DNA of 64,000 bases from Timema cristinae (lineage: Eukaryota; Arthropoda; Insecta; Phasmatodea; Timematidae). Both the position numbers and the translations under genes were made by a program. The stretch lies in assembly GCA_039000515.1 (NCBI GenBank), contig JBCFYV010009882.1:47608639-47672638 (forward strand), given 5' to 3'. Position 1 is the stretch's first letter. Each line of letters opens with the position of its first letter. A model generated the notes under the pieces. That model was not told the origin of the DNA. It worked only from the letters and a program-made list of their open reading frames with translations, and did not search any database. Shown here one piece after another: positions 38,225-50,837 of the stretch.

Positions 38225-38315
38225 CATATATAATAAATATTTAATGTTTATAAATAATATATACATATTATATATGTATGTATATATAATATATACATAT
38301 TATATATATATAATA
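38225..38315. repeat. AT palindromic microsatellite
   Basis: Alternating 'aatatatacatattatatat' units form a self-complementary AT tract. Confidence 0.6.
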
Positions 38316-38654
38316 TTTATCCGAATGTTTTTGAAAATATAAATGGTCATCTAACAGTTTCCTGAATACATTTCTTAAAATTAAGATCAATTGTTGCAAA
38401 TATTCACATCTCAACGAAAAAATTAAGACCTCAACGGTTACAATCGGTTCAGAATTGTAGGCGAAGTTTTGATAAACTTATTATCTATTACTAAACCAGC
38501 ACTGAAATATCCGGCTTTGCCGGGGGAAATAGACTATGCTTATAAGTTTAAAGCTTAAAAAGGCGTTAAAAGTACAAAATGGGCTTAAACGGTTAACTAC
38601 AAGGGTAGAAAGTAAATATAATTAAAACATGGTAACATTCAATTGAAATTATTT

Positions 38655-39320
38655 AGGCATTTTTTTTACCCTTTCGTCTCGTTTACCCTTATCCCCAAGT
38701 TTACCCTTTTTTACCTCTTTGATTCCATTTACTCTTTTGACCCTTTTACCTTTTTACCCCTATTTCTCCTATTTATATTTTTTGCCCTTTTTACCATTTC
38801 AATACGTTTAGTTCGATTTGCAGTTCTTACATATTTTACTTACCCTTTTTATATTTTATCAAATAATATTTTATTAGATTTGCTTTGAACCCTTTTTACC
38901 CTTTTTGTAATTTGTATGCCTTTATACATTAAGTACTTTACATAGCCAGATATAAATTAGTTAAGGTCAAAAGATTTAAAAAGAGTAAAAAGGTGTAAAA
39001 GTTCAAAATGTTAAAAAAAAGTGTAAAAAGGAGATACCGTCAATTGTATTTTTTAAAGGTTGTAGGTGGGTAAGGTAAAAAGGTTGAAAATTGTAAAAGG
39101 GATTAAAATTATAAAAATGATAATAAGGGAAAAACAAAAGGGGAAATAATTCTATAATGCCATAAAGAGTAAAAAGTGTAAAAAAAAGAGTTAAAAAAGA
39201 TAAAATGGGCAAAACGTGTAAAAAGGGAAAAAAGGGTAACACATTGGGCAAAAGAGGAAAAATCGCAAAAGAGTTAAAGTGAAAAATTATTACTATTGGT
39301 AAAAGGGTGTAAATATGGTG
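38655..39320. repeat. Inverted polypyrimidine/polypurine cryptic repeat
   Basis: 38,655-38,910 is built from degenerate TTTACCCTTTT units. 38,975-39,320 is built from the complementary AAAAAGGGTAAA type on the same strand. A spacer of about 65 bp separates them, so the transcript could form a long imperfect hairpin. The Phe/Leu/Pro-rich ORFs across both arms (38,643-38,888 plus; 39,003-39,407 minus) are products of the repeat. Confidence 0.75.
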
Positions 39321-39378
39321 AACAGTAAATCTAATCCAAAATTTTAAAATTCTGGCTTCTAGATGCATATGTTCGTGC

Positions 39379-39603
39379 ATGGGGGAAACTAATTTTTTAA
39401 ATTTCAAACCTCTGCCTACGGTAGATACCGCCCACGCTTATGCCAGAGAGAAAAATCTTCATTTTAGCAATATAGAAGATCCAGACCCATTTAATATTGA
39501 TGCATCGCTTCTCATCACATTGGTTCCGCCATTCCATCATTACGTTTTCACTTTTACTCTTCAATACTTCATTCAAGCCTTGATCCGTTGGTGTATCCTC
39601 TGA
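39379..39603 (+). CDS. Short unrecognised ORF (low confidence)
   Basis: An open frame just right of the polypurine arm whose middle portion (HFSNIEDPDPFNIDASLL) has ordinary amino-acid composition, unlike the surrounding simple sequence. I recognise no domain. There is no promoter, splice or neighbour evidence. It may be a transposon fragment or chance. Confidence 0.15.
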   Translation: MGETNFLNFKPLPTVDTAHAYAREKNLHFSNIEDPDPFNIDASLLITLVPPFHHYVFTFTLQYFIQALIRWCIL

Positions 39604-40677
39604 TATTTACAAATGCAGACGTCCTTACACCCTAGAGTGAAATTATATTTATAGAATAACGTTATGCCATTCAAATTATAGCCCATGCAACTTCCGTTGG
39701 AAGTTGATTTTACCATAAACTTTAATAGCAATTAAAATCTACCTTTTACAATATTTGTGCTATAATTGCCTAAGCCTGTATTTATATAGGGTCATCTATA
39801 TGTTGCATTCAACCAAGCCCGCTCATTCAATGGCGTAAACACATTCCTAACCAAAGAAAAAACAGTTGATGTAGAGAGTTATGCATTTTACACAAACAAT
39901 GTTGTTACAAAGATAATCTCTAATTTATTTATCTGAAGAATCAACTTCTTAAAATATAGCCTATATAGCCTATTAATTAAACTTCTTATTTAAAGTATAT
40001 AATTTGTTATAAGAAATTTAAAAATATAGTTTTGTTTGATAGATGAATTTACGTTCAATTGAAAAACACACATTATGTTAATGTTTATCATATTTGTATA
40101 AATAATCTATAAATATCATTTTTTGTTTGATAAATGAATTTACGTTCAATTACAAAATCTCATGTTTTTAAAAAAGCATATTCTTTGACCGGGAAAACTT
40201 ATTGTAATTTATTCTTTTCTTATTTGTAAAACATGATATAATAATTCAATTTATGACCACAAAACATACACAAGTAATATATCGTTGCTATGGGCTATGA
40301 AGTCACATAAGTAGGGTTCTGTTTAGATCTTAGGATAAATATTAAATAAACATGTAAATATATGTATACATAATTATATATGTATATAAAATATCTACTA
40401 CTTAAACAAAGTAGCTAGCTTATGTCTGTAACTAGGATTTCTGAAACAGCTCAACTGATTGAAATATAGTTTTTTTTAATAGCATGTACACGATGGTATT
40501 AGTCTATTTATAAAACAAATTTGATCAAATAAAATTGATTTGTTTCAAAGATTTTATCATAAAACGCTTGACAATGATGAATTCTCATATTGAATGTAGA
40601 ATTCATTAATATTTATATACATCGATATCCAAATCTAAAGATTAACTACAGAATGCATTCCAATAATAAGTTCAAAG

Positions 40678-40971
40678 AGGTGACCTGATAGTCTAGGGGC
40701 AAGGTGTCAGACTTCTATGCTAGATTTCCGGGGTTCAATTCTCGGTTCCGGCCAGATTAGTCTGATTACCAAACCCTTCCATCACCTCTGACAAGACATG
40801 TATTAATCACAACTTGGGAATGTGTGAATGCCAGGCCTCCACAGTGGTTCGACTTCCACGTTAAACTGTAGGTCCTCCATTTAATCTCACATTCACTCTA
40901 ACAATACACATTAGTGTAGGTGCGTATAGTCCGAACGGGTAGTAAGACGCAGTGCTAATAATAATAATAAA
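40678..40971 (+). mobile_element. SINE-1, full length with small insertion
   Basis: Head 'gacctgatagtctaggggca', B box GGGGTTCAATTCTCGG, the body and the tail TCCGAACGGGTAGTAAGACG plus (AAT)n. About 15 extra bases ('attaatcacaacttg') interrupt the body relative to other copies. No clear target duplication. Confidence 0.87.
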
Positions 40972-41249
40972 TACATAGATAAATTATATTTTAGTTGTTT
41001 TGCTTGTTTTTAATTTATAGATTCTGACTAAGGATAGTTTTTGTCATTATATATTCACTTATAATTAAATAATTACTGGATTTATTTGAATGAGGTATTT
41101 TTTATTTTGTGTTGAACTACTCTAGAAAGGTTAAAAGCTATTAAAAATATAATATATATCTAATAAGAACTGAACAGTGACGTTAAATTCAATACAAATG
41201 TTGTATGTATACTGTGGAGTGGTATAAGTTAATGACTGCCACACGTGCC

Positions 41250-43540
41250 GCTAGAGTTATGACTTTGGGAAAGAATCAGACCTGATGATACAGATTTGGA
41301 GCTAAGTTTGGAGATCCCGGATTCAAACATCGACCCAAAACTACATGCAAGTGTAACTAAACATATGATATATGACCGAAAATATAATTTTAATTTGATC
41401 ATCTCCGTACATGCAGCAAATCTCTCCAAAGAGCTTTCAAAGAGCTACATCGACGTACATGATGTATATTCAAAATACAATAGAAGGCATCTCGCCAATG
41501 GAGGGCGCTCAGCCACAATCCGTTCTTGAACGTGTAAGACAATTATTATTGTTGGGTTGTCCAACAACAGCCCCGCACTGTTAAGAGTGTTCGCTTCCAA
41601 AATCAATGTGAAGCTGTGCACATTCAACAAATCCATTACGTATGTGTGTGAGTAAATCAATGAAGGCAGTGATTAAGTGACTTTTAGTGTTAACTTGAGC
41701 AATGAGATGGAACCATTTTGGTGGAGATTATTCAGGGTGTTATACATTTAGCTGTCCCTCTTGAAAATTGTCAATGTGTATATTTTACCAATATTGTCAC
41801 TGATGCCATTGACAGCCCATGTACCACACGACTAACAATATTCTTCAAACTGTACGCTGAAGATCCCACTGCAAAGGTACTTACTTACAATGAAGTTGCT
41901 TCATATAATGCTTGGAAAATTAAGAAACTCCAATACCACAAGCAAGGTGTTTCTGTTGAAGAGCCCCCGGATTAATGAATAATGATGTCCTCAAGCGGAT
42001 GTATACCAAACAACTGAATAACAGTTGTATTAATATTTGAGAATGCAGCTCAATGTCGTAAAACTTCATTTGAGAACTTACATACAGTGAATGACGTAGC
42101 CTACGCAGTCTACCAATTAGTTTGCAAAGCATCGGGACTCTTAGAGAACTACACAAACTGGATCAGTAGCTTATAAAAATATTTTTATGCCACTTTTCTT
42201 CCTCATTTAGATATTTGCCATCCTTCATTATAAGCTTTTAATATACATAAGCTGTTATTCAACACAAAACAACTTACCGTATACATCGTATACATAAAGG
42301 TATTATAGAGTGTTTGAGATCCAATAATTAGGAAAGGTGTTATTTTAAGATGCGCCAGAAGGTAAAGGAAATACTTTTATAAACTATTTATTCTAGGATA
42401 AGCTGTGGTTTTAAGGATGGGTTACCTTTCCATTGACTCCACCAGGTATAGCTGCTAATTTTTTAAAAGGGGGCACAACAGCGAATGTCATATTTATATT
42501 ACCTTTGAATTTGTCCAATGACTAAATTGCCATGTGCAACACATTGAAATAACTTACACAAAAATCTTCTTTAAAAATTATCTCTTACATTTTGGAATGA
42601 GAGTACACTGTCACATAAGACCTCAATTGAAGTTTAGATAGAGCTTTGAGAGATCTCAGAAGCATCAATGTGCACAAAGGTGACATCACAGTATTGTTCT
42701 CATGAGACTTACAACAAACTTTACCAGTAATTCCGAGAGTCACTAGAGCTGACTATGTCAACGCTTGCCTGAAAAATTCCTACAAATATCCAGACGTTTT
42801 GAAACATTCCCTGTCAATCAAAATATGCCTCCACCTGTACGAAGATAAAAATGACATATTTGTTTATATATTTCTTAAGCTTGGCATTGGAGTATTCGCA
42901 GAGCCTAAAAGTTAGGTGTTCATGAATAACTCTCAGATATGTATCGTGGTATAGGATATCTATGAATTAGTCCATTTTATTTATCCCGATGTAAGTTTTC
43001 TGCAAAACCAGCCTCTTTCATGTTTACAGGGGCATGCTATTCCAAGAATAAAATCGAGCTGGTAATAAAATTAAATACTTGGTTTAAACTAGTTCGAAGT
43101 GCCATCCAGAACTTCTACGTTGCTAGATAATTACCTGTTAGTTTCTAAGTTCCCTTAGTCCGTTCAGTTTATCGATCCACACCATTGAATTAAAAACTGA
43201 ACACCCGTCATTTGACAGCGTAATAATTTGAACCCACTTAAGCTTTGTAATAGGACACGCACAATAAACAGTCTTCAAATCTTTATCAAAGAGGCAACTG
43301 TCATGACAGGTTGCACTACGGGAGAATGGGTCTTGATACAAAGAATATTCCCGATTCCATCAGACCTGCCCTTAAAATTTAAATTAATGCTATTTTCTAT
43401 CAAGGTTTTTCATGCGATGACCATCAACACAATTCAAGGACAACCCCTGAAGATAGTAGGCGTTGATCTCCACAGCAAGTGTTTCTCAAATGGATTTAAA
43501 TTGTGATACTTTTTCCTTAAATTAATACAAAAATTCTATG
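41250..43540 (+). pseudogene. Helitron Rep/helicase, decayed
   Basis: Pieces appear in the correct order for a Helitron protein, spread over three frames. At about 41,300 is a 'MIHGP'-region homologue (VTKHMIYD) in the Helitron-like N-terminal domain. At 41,465-41,525 is YNRRHLANGGRSAT. At 41,740-41,960 are IHLAVPLENCQCVYF and YNEVASYNAW. At about 42,065-42,165 is NDVAYAVYQLVCKASGLLEN. At about 42,350 is a Walker A remnant, DAPEGKGNTF, where GG-TGKT is expected. At about 42,445 is PGIAANFLKGG. At 42,705-42,845 is QQTLPVIPRVTRAD. At 43,230-43,500 are ATVMTGCTTGEWV and FAMTIN-like AMTINTIQGQ. Many stops and frameshifts and a broken Walker A mean no activity. Helitrons transpose by rolling-circle replication in the nucleus. 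The terminal hairpin and CTRR end were not located. Confidence 0.88.
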
Positions 43541-43814
43541 TGTCTAATATAACACAGAAATAGTTACACTAAATTGCATTTTTGTATTGTGGAAGACACA
43601 TATTTTATAAACTCCAAAATTTTCATCATGGTAGACTGTGCATTATACTTTGCGCGATCTCTTCTATATGAGGGAAGTTAAAAATTCTGGCATTAGGAAT
43701 GTTATTGTTTTAATTAACGTGTTTTTAGATTTCACATTAACGCGAGCAAAGCTTCCAACCAAATATCGTGTATATATTTATATATACATCATATATACAC
43801 ATACATATATGCAG

Positions 43815-44425
43815 ATATGTATATGTGTTAACGCCAACATTGTTTTACGGATGTGAAGAGTGGGTTTGTCTGGAGAAACTCAATAGCAAGGTAAATGTGG
43901 TTGGAATAAGATATATAAGAAATGTGTGTGGAAAAACTCATATGGACAGAGTCAGTAATGAATGGTGACAGGGTAAGTAATGAATGGATGCTGAAGGAGA
44001 GCGGTATGAAAGGGAATCAAATAGGTAAATGTGAAAGAAGCATGTTACGTTAGTTTAGGAATCTTTAGAAGATGAGTATGGGTTAACAATTTTGAGAGGA
44101 TTAGTATGAATCTAGTGACGAAAAAATATATGAAGGTAGAGTGTGTTGATTAAAATAATGGGGTGGGCCATGGCAGACGTGGCTAAATGTTGTAGATGAA
44201 TGTGTGAAAAAGAGAAACATGAAGAGTTTTAAGAATAAAATAGCATTCATGACTCGGTATGTCGTTGTTGTAGAAGCGATGGGAATATGCAAGGATAGAT
44301 AAGTGTGGCGAAAGTGAGGATTGATTAAGTACTGAGTTATTATTGTTTTTTTGAGCTATATACACAGTTTTTTTGTCCACCCTGTGGGGGAACGGCATGA
44401 TTAGGTATGTATATATTTATAGATG
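43815..44425 (+). pseudogene. LINE-A reverse transcriptase 3' end, truncated
   Basis: Opens in frame with PTLFYGCEEWVCLEKLNSKV, continues VCGKTHMDRVSNEW, then broken frames matching the remaining C-terminus (CERSMLR; WLDVVDECVKKRNMKSF; VVEAMGICKDR). It ends with a 3' region, 'ccaccctgtgggggaacggc', and TATG-like repeats. Such C-termini follow the reverse transcriptase domain of non-LTR retrotransposons. Stops at several points mark it as dead. The left flank is a TA-rich tract, as expected for a 5'-truncated insertion. A second copy lies at 21,545-21,725 on the other strand. Confidence 0.82.
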
Positions 44426-44809
44426 GCTAATTTTATCACCTAAATATTTTATTCTTGAAGTTATGTTTTGATATTTAATGTTAGCTCAGATGTCCTGAAT
44501 TTTCAATACTGCGTAATCTTCCTTTCTGAATGTTAATCAATAGTGTCAATTTTATAGCAAAGGATTAATATAAGGTAATACACAATCAGTATCTTTTAAG
44601 AAAAGGGAAACCCAAATTGAACATCACACATTTAAAACTACACCTACTGATCCCGGACTCGAATCATATTAATGCTCAATTTACCGTTTCAAAATTGAGA
44701 GTGTTTTAAGAGTTCTCAGTCACTGGGAACATCCTTTTGGTTGAGTTCTAGTAAAAGTTGTTTTTAAAGCTTACTCATATAAAAAAAGGGAAAAATCTTC
44801 ATACCACAT

Positions 44810-45040
44810 TTAACTATCCGTTCTGGATATACATATGCTTTAATTACGCTAATGGAGTGAGAATGGGGAAGGTAATGTTTTAAAGTGAATGTACCCACAC
44901 TTGCCTGTAGGGATAATGGGAAGTTATTTTAGGAAAAAACTGAATACATTAAACCTGGATTCAAACCATTATTTACCCATTCCCAGCCATCCTATTCAAC
45001 ACAAGATTGACGCGTTAGACCATGCAACCCACTGTGTCAG
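44810..45040 (-). repeat. SINE-2 copy, diverged
   Basis: Minus strand: tail remnant opposite 'taactatccgttctggatat', body opposite 'ccacacttgcctgtagggat', B box opposite 'cctggattcaaacc', head opposite 'gacgcgttagaccatgcaac'. Confidence 0.7.
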
Positions 45041-45977
45041 CTAAATATATTTATTAGCTGAAGAAGATATAATCAATAGCACTCAACTTAGGACTATATA
45101 AAGTTATCACCTTGTCAACATAAGCCAATATTGGACCAATAAATGTTGGTTTATATTTGTACCACAATCAACATATCATAATAAAGTAACCAGTTGATGT
45201 TGATCTTACATAATCATATCATCACTCTCACCTAATAACCTGATCGTCTTTCAAATAATTACACCTACAAACTTTGATTGATTTAAATTCGCCTGTAGCT
45301 GATTACAACCTCTCTCTTACCAGGCGACGTTCAAATTATAGCCGGTATGGTTGATATAGGATTGCCGATGATTCACTTGGAGACTGAAGATGACAGGAAA
45401 AGTACAGCTCTCAAGTCCGGTAGGTTGGTAGCACGCGTGAATAGGTGGGGAATAGCCATAGGGCCAGTGCAGCTCTTTTAATAACCGGGCTGGCCAACAT
45501 TCGTTGAGGTAAAACACCGTACCTAAACATTAACGGCCTTTTAAAAGGAAACATTCACTTTCTTTTGCTACGATTTGATTTGAAGAGGAGAAAAAAAAAA
45601 AGCAAGTTTAGCCCTATGGAATAAAAAAGTTTAGGACATCCACGTGGACTTTACCCAGAAATAGGATTATTTAAGGTTTTATCAAAACCATAATTGACTA
45701 ATGATTTATTTTTAAAATACATATAATTATTTTTGTGTACCGAAAATTAAATAACATTGATATACAGGGAAAGATGGTTCATGAATACGTTCAGTATTAT
45801 ACCGTAGGTAAGAAAAATTTTATTAATTCATACTACATCACTTAGGATATTAATTACATTTAATAATTGCTCTTCCATATTTTTTATCTTTTAATAATTA
45901 AGGCATAAGTTATTAGACTATTTAATAAATAATTTAAATGCTTTATAAAAATATATTTTAATGTAAATATTATGTTT

Positions 45978-46248
45978 TTAGCACCACGTCCCACTACCTA
46001 TTCGGGTCACACGCTTTGTACTAATTACGCTAATGTCTTAGGGTTGAGGAACGTTGTATTCACAGAAAGTGTATCCATATTGGCGTGGAGAGAGAGATAG
46101 CGAGAAAGAGAGAGTGGGATGCCATTTAATAAAAACCACCCTCAGTAGGCATACACACAACCGGGATCAATCCACGATCTCAGTTATTGGCAGTATACTC
46201 TATTGCGTTAGTAACGCCTTAAACCGTGTCCCCACTGAAGCGGGTTTA
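45978..46248 (-). repeat. SINE-2 copy, with GA expansion in the body
   Basis: Tail opposite 'gcaccacgtcccactaccta', body opposite 'tggcgtggagagagagatag', head opposite 'ccccactgaagcggg'. The GAGAGAGATAGCGAGAAAGA stretch is a local expansion of the GGGAGAGT part of the body. Confidence 0.78.
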
Positions 46249-46439
46249 AAATAATTAATAAAAAAATTACAATATAAATAAAAGCAATAAATAGGATGCA
46301 AATAATGATCTGAAATTTATGTTATTTTAAACTATGCGCCAGCAAGGTAAATATAAATTTTTACAACATGTCATATTTGTAAATTAAATCTAAATTTTAT
46401 AATATTATTATTAATGAAATATATGTAATTTTATTTTAT

Positions 46440-46554
46440 ATATATAAATATATGCATGCTACACATTTTTAATATAGGCCTATATATATATATATATTTA
46501 TATATAGGCCTATACATATATATATTTATCTTATAAAAATGAGAAGCTTTAGTT

Positions 46555-46595
<41 letters not shown>

Positions 46596-46735
46596 TCTCG
46601 TATATATGGATACATGGGATTGAATAATATAAATATATATTCATGCTACACATTTTTGAATATATATATATATATGAATGTATGTATGTTTAGCTTTTAA
46701 AAATGAGATGTTTTAACCTACACACAAACATATAT
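46440..46735. repeat. AT microsatellite cluster with direct copies
   Basis: Several (TA)n runs with two copies of 'catgctacacatttttga' or similar, and two of 'tataggcctatata'. Confidence 0.65.
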
Positions 46736-46814
46736 ATACAGTAAATTTCTCCTCTTTAAATAATAAAATTTAATATGTGACGAATGAAATTGGTAATGTA
46801 CTACATTTATTTTA

Positions 46815-46950
46815 TTTCCGTTAACTACGTCATACTACACTTCTAGGCTATCAGCGATTACTATAATAGAGTAAATATGAGAAAGATAAGGCATTAGAGG
46901 GAGTGTACCATCATCTACGTAGAGCAAAAGTGCCAAACGGTTTATAAAAC
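46815..46950 (-). repeat. SINE-2 fragment, very diverged
   Basis: 'gcattagagggagtgtacca' and 'caaacggtttataaaac' match the minus-strand body order of SINE-2. Confidence 0.35.
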
Positions 46951-47284
46951 ATTGCCTCAGTGCCGTTGTATGATATTTTCAACATTACTTCTTCGTCTCC
47001 CGAAAACTGTATAAAACGATAGTGATGCCTTTAATGGTGCGCCCAAGTATGCTGGGAAATTTGATAATATAAATAAATATATTTTATTTTTTGCATATTG
47101 CTTTCATTTGTTTACTAAACACCTGCAAATTAATAAAATGTCAGCACCAACTTTTGTAGAAATAATAAAAAACGACATTTAGAAGGCCTAAGCTAGTTAT
47201 GTTAAAATTAAATAGGTTATCTAAATGGCAAGACATTATCAACAATAGATTTAAATGTATTCATTTAATAGGATTCGTCTCAAA

Positions 47285-47830
47285 ATACAACCGAACCCCC
47301 GAACCCATGGTCTGGTGGTCATTTCCCCTGGTTATAAGCCTAGGGGTCCCGAGCTCGATACCAGGCTGGTACTTAGGGTATTCTTCTCTTAAGGGGAATT
47401 GTCTCATTATTATTGGTAAATTAGGCTTAAATTAGGTTTACGACTCACACTGGCTTACACCTCCATATTAAATATCATCACAAGGTCCAATTGTATTTAC
47501 GCGTAGACAATTTCCATGGGTGTACGTCCGTGTACCCTAAGCAACGCTCTGGACTAGTCTACATACAGGCATGTCATGTCCCTCCCAGTCAGTAAGGCCA
47601 TATGATAAATATAAGTATAAAAAAGCAACGGACACAAGAAATTGTTTAATTAGGCTTAAGATAGGAAGTGTTTCTACTGATTCTACACGCTCATACTCAT
47701 TATCACCATCATCTTATCTCATTCAGGACATAAGATCTTGCAAGGAAAGCATATATGATTAGTACATTTGAGCGTTCCTTAGGCAACGGTATATTAGCAC
47801 TGGCTAATCTTTCTACAATTGGGCTACGTA
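47285..47830 (+). repeat. Dispersed repeat family 3, uninterrupted copy
   Basis: The tRNA-like head reads 'catggtctggtggtcatttc' and CCCGAGCTCGATACC. The right part, 'ttatctcattcaggacataa' and 'aaagcatatatgattagtac', corresponds to 2,125-2,245. This copy defines the family's order because no SINE-2 splits it. Confidence 0.55.
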
Positions 47831-48454
47831 TGATAGAGCCCATATAAGCAATATTAATATTGTGAAAGATTATTTATGTACATTAATTTTTTTTTATTCA
47901 TTAGTATTCTCCAATTTGAGCTTGTAAATAATGTATGTGACGGATAAATAGAACAACATAGATTAAATTTATCAGTGAATTGCTTGGTAAAACATGCCAA
48001 ATCATTAAATAACATTTTGATCAATTGATATAATTATAAAGTATATGTAATATTATATACGTTTACTGATCTTGTACATCAGAGACCGGATTTATACCTT
48101 TAAGATTTCAAAATGAGGTATATAACTCTCCTCGTAATCAATTCATAAAATTAGAATTTTGATTACGCTACTATCTGTATATATCTAATTATTATGAAAC
48201 TAACAATTATATCGAGATTCATTTAACTATTCATGAATATGTCCATTTGCAAATGGTATCGTTATTGCCATCCAAACAATTTCAATCCACTTAATAATTT
48301 GAATTTTTGAACATTATTAATGGAATGAAAACTATACTATCTTACAATAAAAATGACAATTTATTCGGGGTTCAAAGTAGGCTTAGCATTCGTTTTATGT
48401 ATTGATCCGAATTATAGTTGAGCTCATTTTGTAAAACTATAAACACAAGCAATT

Positions 48455-49927
48455 TACAGTGTGATTTGTAACTGTATACAATAAAATGGTGCAGAGAATC
48501 AACACTAAAAAAGAAACTTAAAAGTTTCATAACTAAATGTTGCCGGACCACTTATTTATAGAGATACTAACAGAAACAGGTTATACAAAGAATACTGTTA
48601 TGTTGTCGAGTTTATTTAACTTCGTAATGCAACATTGCACGTTAATAGATGTTTGACGTGTGCACTATTGCATTCACAACACAGTTCAGTCCTTTTGCGC
48701 CATGACTGTCGTGTTTGTTGGAAGATGTGTGACATGTCTCAGATCATATTTCCAACAGCCAAAATTGCATTACATAGATGTTCTACCGTGTTATGCCTTT
48801 AAGAGTTCACAATTCCCTTTATGTGGCCCCACAACCAGGAGTCGCTAAGTGTGAGATCGAAAGATCGTGCCGGCAATTCAACAGGCTCATTGCGTCCAAT
48901 CCATCGCCTGGGATAGTATTCGTCCAAATGGCGTCTCTCTGCACGGTCGTAATTTGCAGGACTCCACCCTGAATTAGCCACATGGTCAGCCACGCTACCA
49001 CTAGAACATCCTCTAGTAGTTGGGGGAGAACGATCTGCAGAAAGTGTCAGTAATTTTCACCTTGTAATAATGCTGGCATTTTATCTGGTCTAAGAATAAT
49101 ATCACTTACAACACCCACCAAAACGTTAATGAAGAATTGGTATTTTGAATGAACCTCCAGGACGGGATTTGGAGTTGTGTCAGCCCAAATGTGCCAGTTA
49201 CGTAGATTGACACTGCAATTTCTGGTAAATGTTGTTTCAACCATTGCAAGTACTCTGCTAAGGAATTGTGGATCTGTGGCATGGTGGTGCAACAGACACT
49301 CGCAGGATGTCCTACGGCGTTTGAAATCGAGAATTGAGTTCAACTTCTGGTCTGGTTTCGAATGGAAAGGGTACCATAATTGATAATGTACTGTTCTTCA
49401 CATGAAAGTCTGTGAGAGGTGATGACGTGAGGATAATCGCATTGTACTTTTATCCGGTGAACATAAAACAAAATGCAGGATGGCCTCTGGCATGTTAATG
49501 GTCTTGCGATTTCATGTTCTACAAGCGTTGACCATAAGAGGTGCAAACTGATCGGTTTCCCTCAGGTAACGATTCAGTCCCCACAATTTTCTTGAGTGTG
49601 GCTGTCGTCGGCTATTAAATCGTGCAGCATACGTATGAGCAGGGGCAGCGAGATTATTTCGTTCCTCTATATAAATCAGAATCATATCTGTCAGTTCCTC
49701 ATTTATATATTGGTCCCTCATCTTACTGGCCACTTTCATTCATTGCAAGTAACTGAGTGTGACATTCCATGTCTCCGGCACACTGACTAGCGCATGCGCA
49801 TGTTAAAACAACCATATCTCAAGAACGAGGCGGTTCCAGCAATATGTTTCTACGTGATATTTAGTTTCTTTTTCACTGTAGATTCAACTGCACCACTTTA
49901 CTCTACACAATTACGAATCAGCCTGTA
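48455..49927 (-). mobile_element. Tc1/mariner-superfamily transposon, complete ends, decayed
   Basis: Element 48,457-49,925 (1,469 bp) flanked by TA at 48,455-48,456 and 49,926-49,927, the duplication characteristic of this superfamily. The terminal inverted repeats are about 65 bp: the left starts CAGTGTGATTTGTAACTGTA and the right, reversed, starts CAGGCTGATTCGTAATTGTG. Both go on to a shared GGTGCAG and an AAAAAGAAACT block. The ends agree at roughly four of five positions, so the copy is old. A transposase pseudogene runs leftward inside it. Confidence 0.92.
48640..49721 (-). pseudogene. Mariner-type (DUF4817-like) transposase
   Basis: A DDE-type transposase in broken frames. The N-terminal helix-turn-helix region begins YINEELTDMILIY. 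The central catalytic part reads DPQFLSRVL...TTFTRN, then HIWADTTPNPV and FINVLVGVVSD. The C-terminal part reads YYPRRWIGRNEPVELPARS then DLTLSDSWLWGHI. The first catalytic Asp, expected just before the ETTFTRN line, is replaced in the LAMVET stretch. The second, expected in a QHDGAP-like motif, is lost (IQGGVL). The third, in the DLTLSD region, remains. Length from first to last match is close to the expected 350-370 codons, so the copy is full length but cannot encode an active enzyme. The start is set at the Met of the RDQYINEE line. Confidence 0.9.
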
Positions 49928-50139
49928 TACACTATATAATTTGAATGTTTAGCTCAGCTAGAGTTTTTATTAAAATTCCAGAAACATGCTATTTCATACA
50001 CATAATACGCTGTTTGTTTAGTTCTTAGCTATGCTAAATGGCAATCCACATAACAATTTTAAAATATTTCCTAAGAAAGAAACCATTTTTAATTTAATAT
50101 ATTAGGCCAAAATATTGTTCTTTCTTATAACTTTCAGAA

Positions 50140-50605
50140 ATTTAAAACTGAAAGACCTAGTTCTTTATGGTGATCATAAGAAACTCAGGGCATTGAAAAA
50201 TAAAGTACTTAGGGCAAAGTTTGGTCTGAAAAGGGATGACTATATTGGGGGAATGTAGGACGAGACTGCATTATTATTATTAGTTACATACCCTCTATTC
50301 AACACATGACATTGTTAGGGTAAACAAATCTCGCAGGTTTTGGTGGGCAGGACATTCAGCACGAATGGAAGAATCCAGAACCGTGTTCAAAGTATTGACT
50401 GGCAAAACCCATTTGAAGAGACCATTGGGAAAACGCAATATGCAGATGGGAGGATGTCATTATAATGGACCTGAAAGAGAGAAGGTGTTATGAGGTGGAC
50501 TGGATATAATTAGTTCAAGATATGGATAGGTTGCGTACTTTTGTAAGCGCGGCAATGAACTTTCATGTTCCTAATGCTAAGGAGCAATTAAGTAAAATAA
50601 ATATA
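50140..50605 (+). pseudogene. LINE-B reverse transcriptase 3' end, truncated
   Basis: Plus-strand frames give AKFGLKRDDYIGG, then VNKSRRFWWAGHSARMEESR, VLTGKTHLKRPLGKR, MDLKERRCYEVDW and a MNFHVPNAKEQ-like end, with frameshifts between. This is the familiar C-terminus of a jockey/RTE-type non-LTR ORF2 that follows the reverse transcriptase domain. It starts about 215 bp right of the mariner end. Same family as 30,536-30,790. Confidence 0.8.
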
Positions 50606-50837
50606 AAGGCTAACAAATCCAAATACTGTTAAAATCGAATTAGTGAACATTACGCAATAGTTTAAGGCAAATCTATCTACTTTACATGTATGGACGTATT
50701 ATCAACACCTTGGAGTTCCCTCTTTCAAATAATAACATTTATGATGCTCTATCATTCTTGACTCTGATCCAGTATGTTGTGTATGGACTTACATCTTCAA
50801 AATTTTGAATGGGAATACAATACGCACATTATTTCGT

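Noticed and set aside
38643..39407. Phe/Leu/Pro-rich ORFs resembling membrane proteins
   Set aside because: Both are translations of the degenerate TTTACCCTTTT and complementary arrays; hydrophobicity comes from the repeat.
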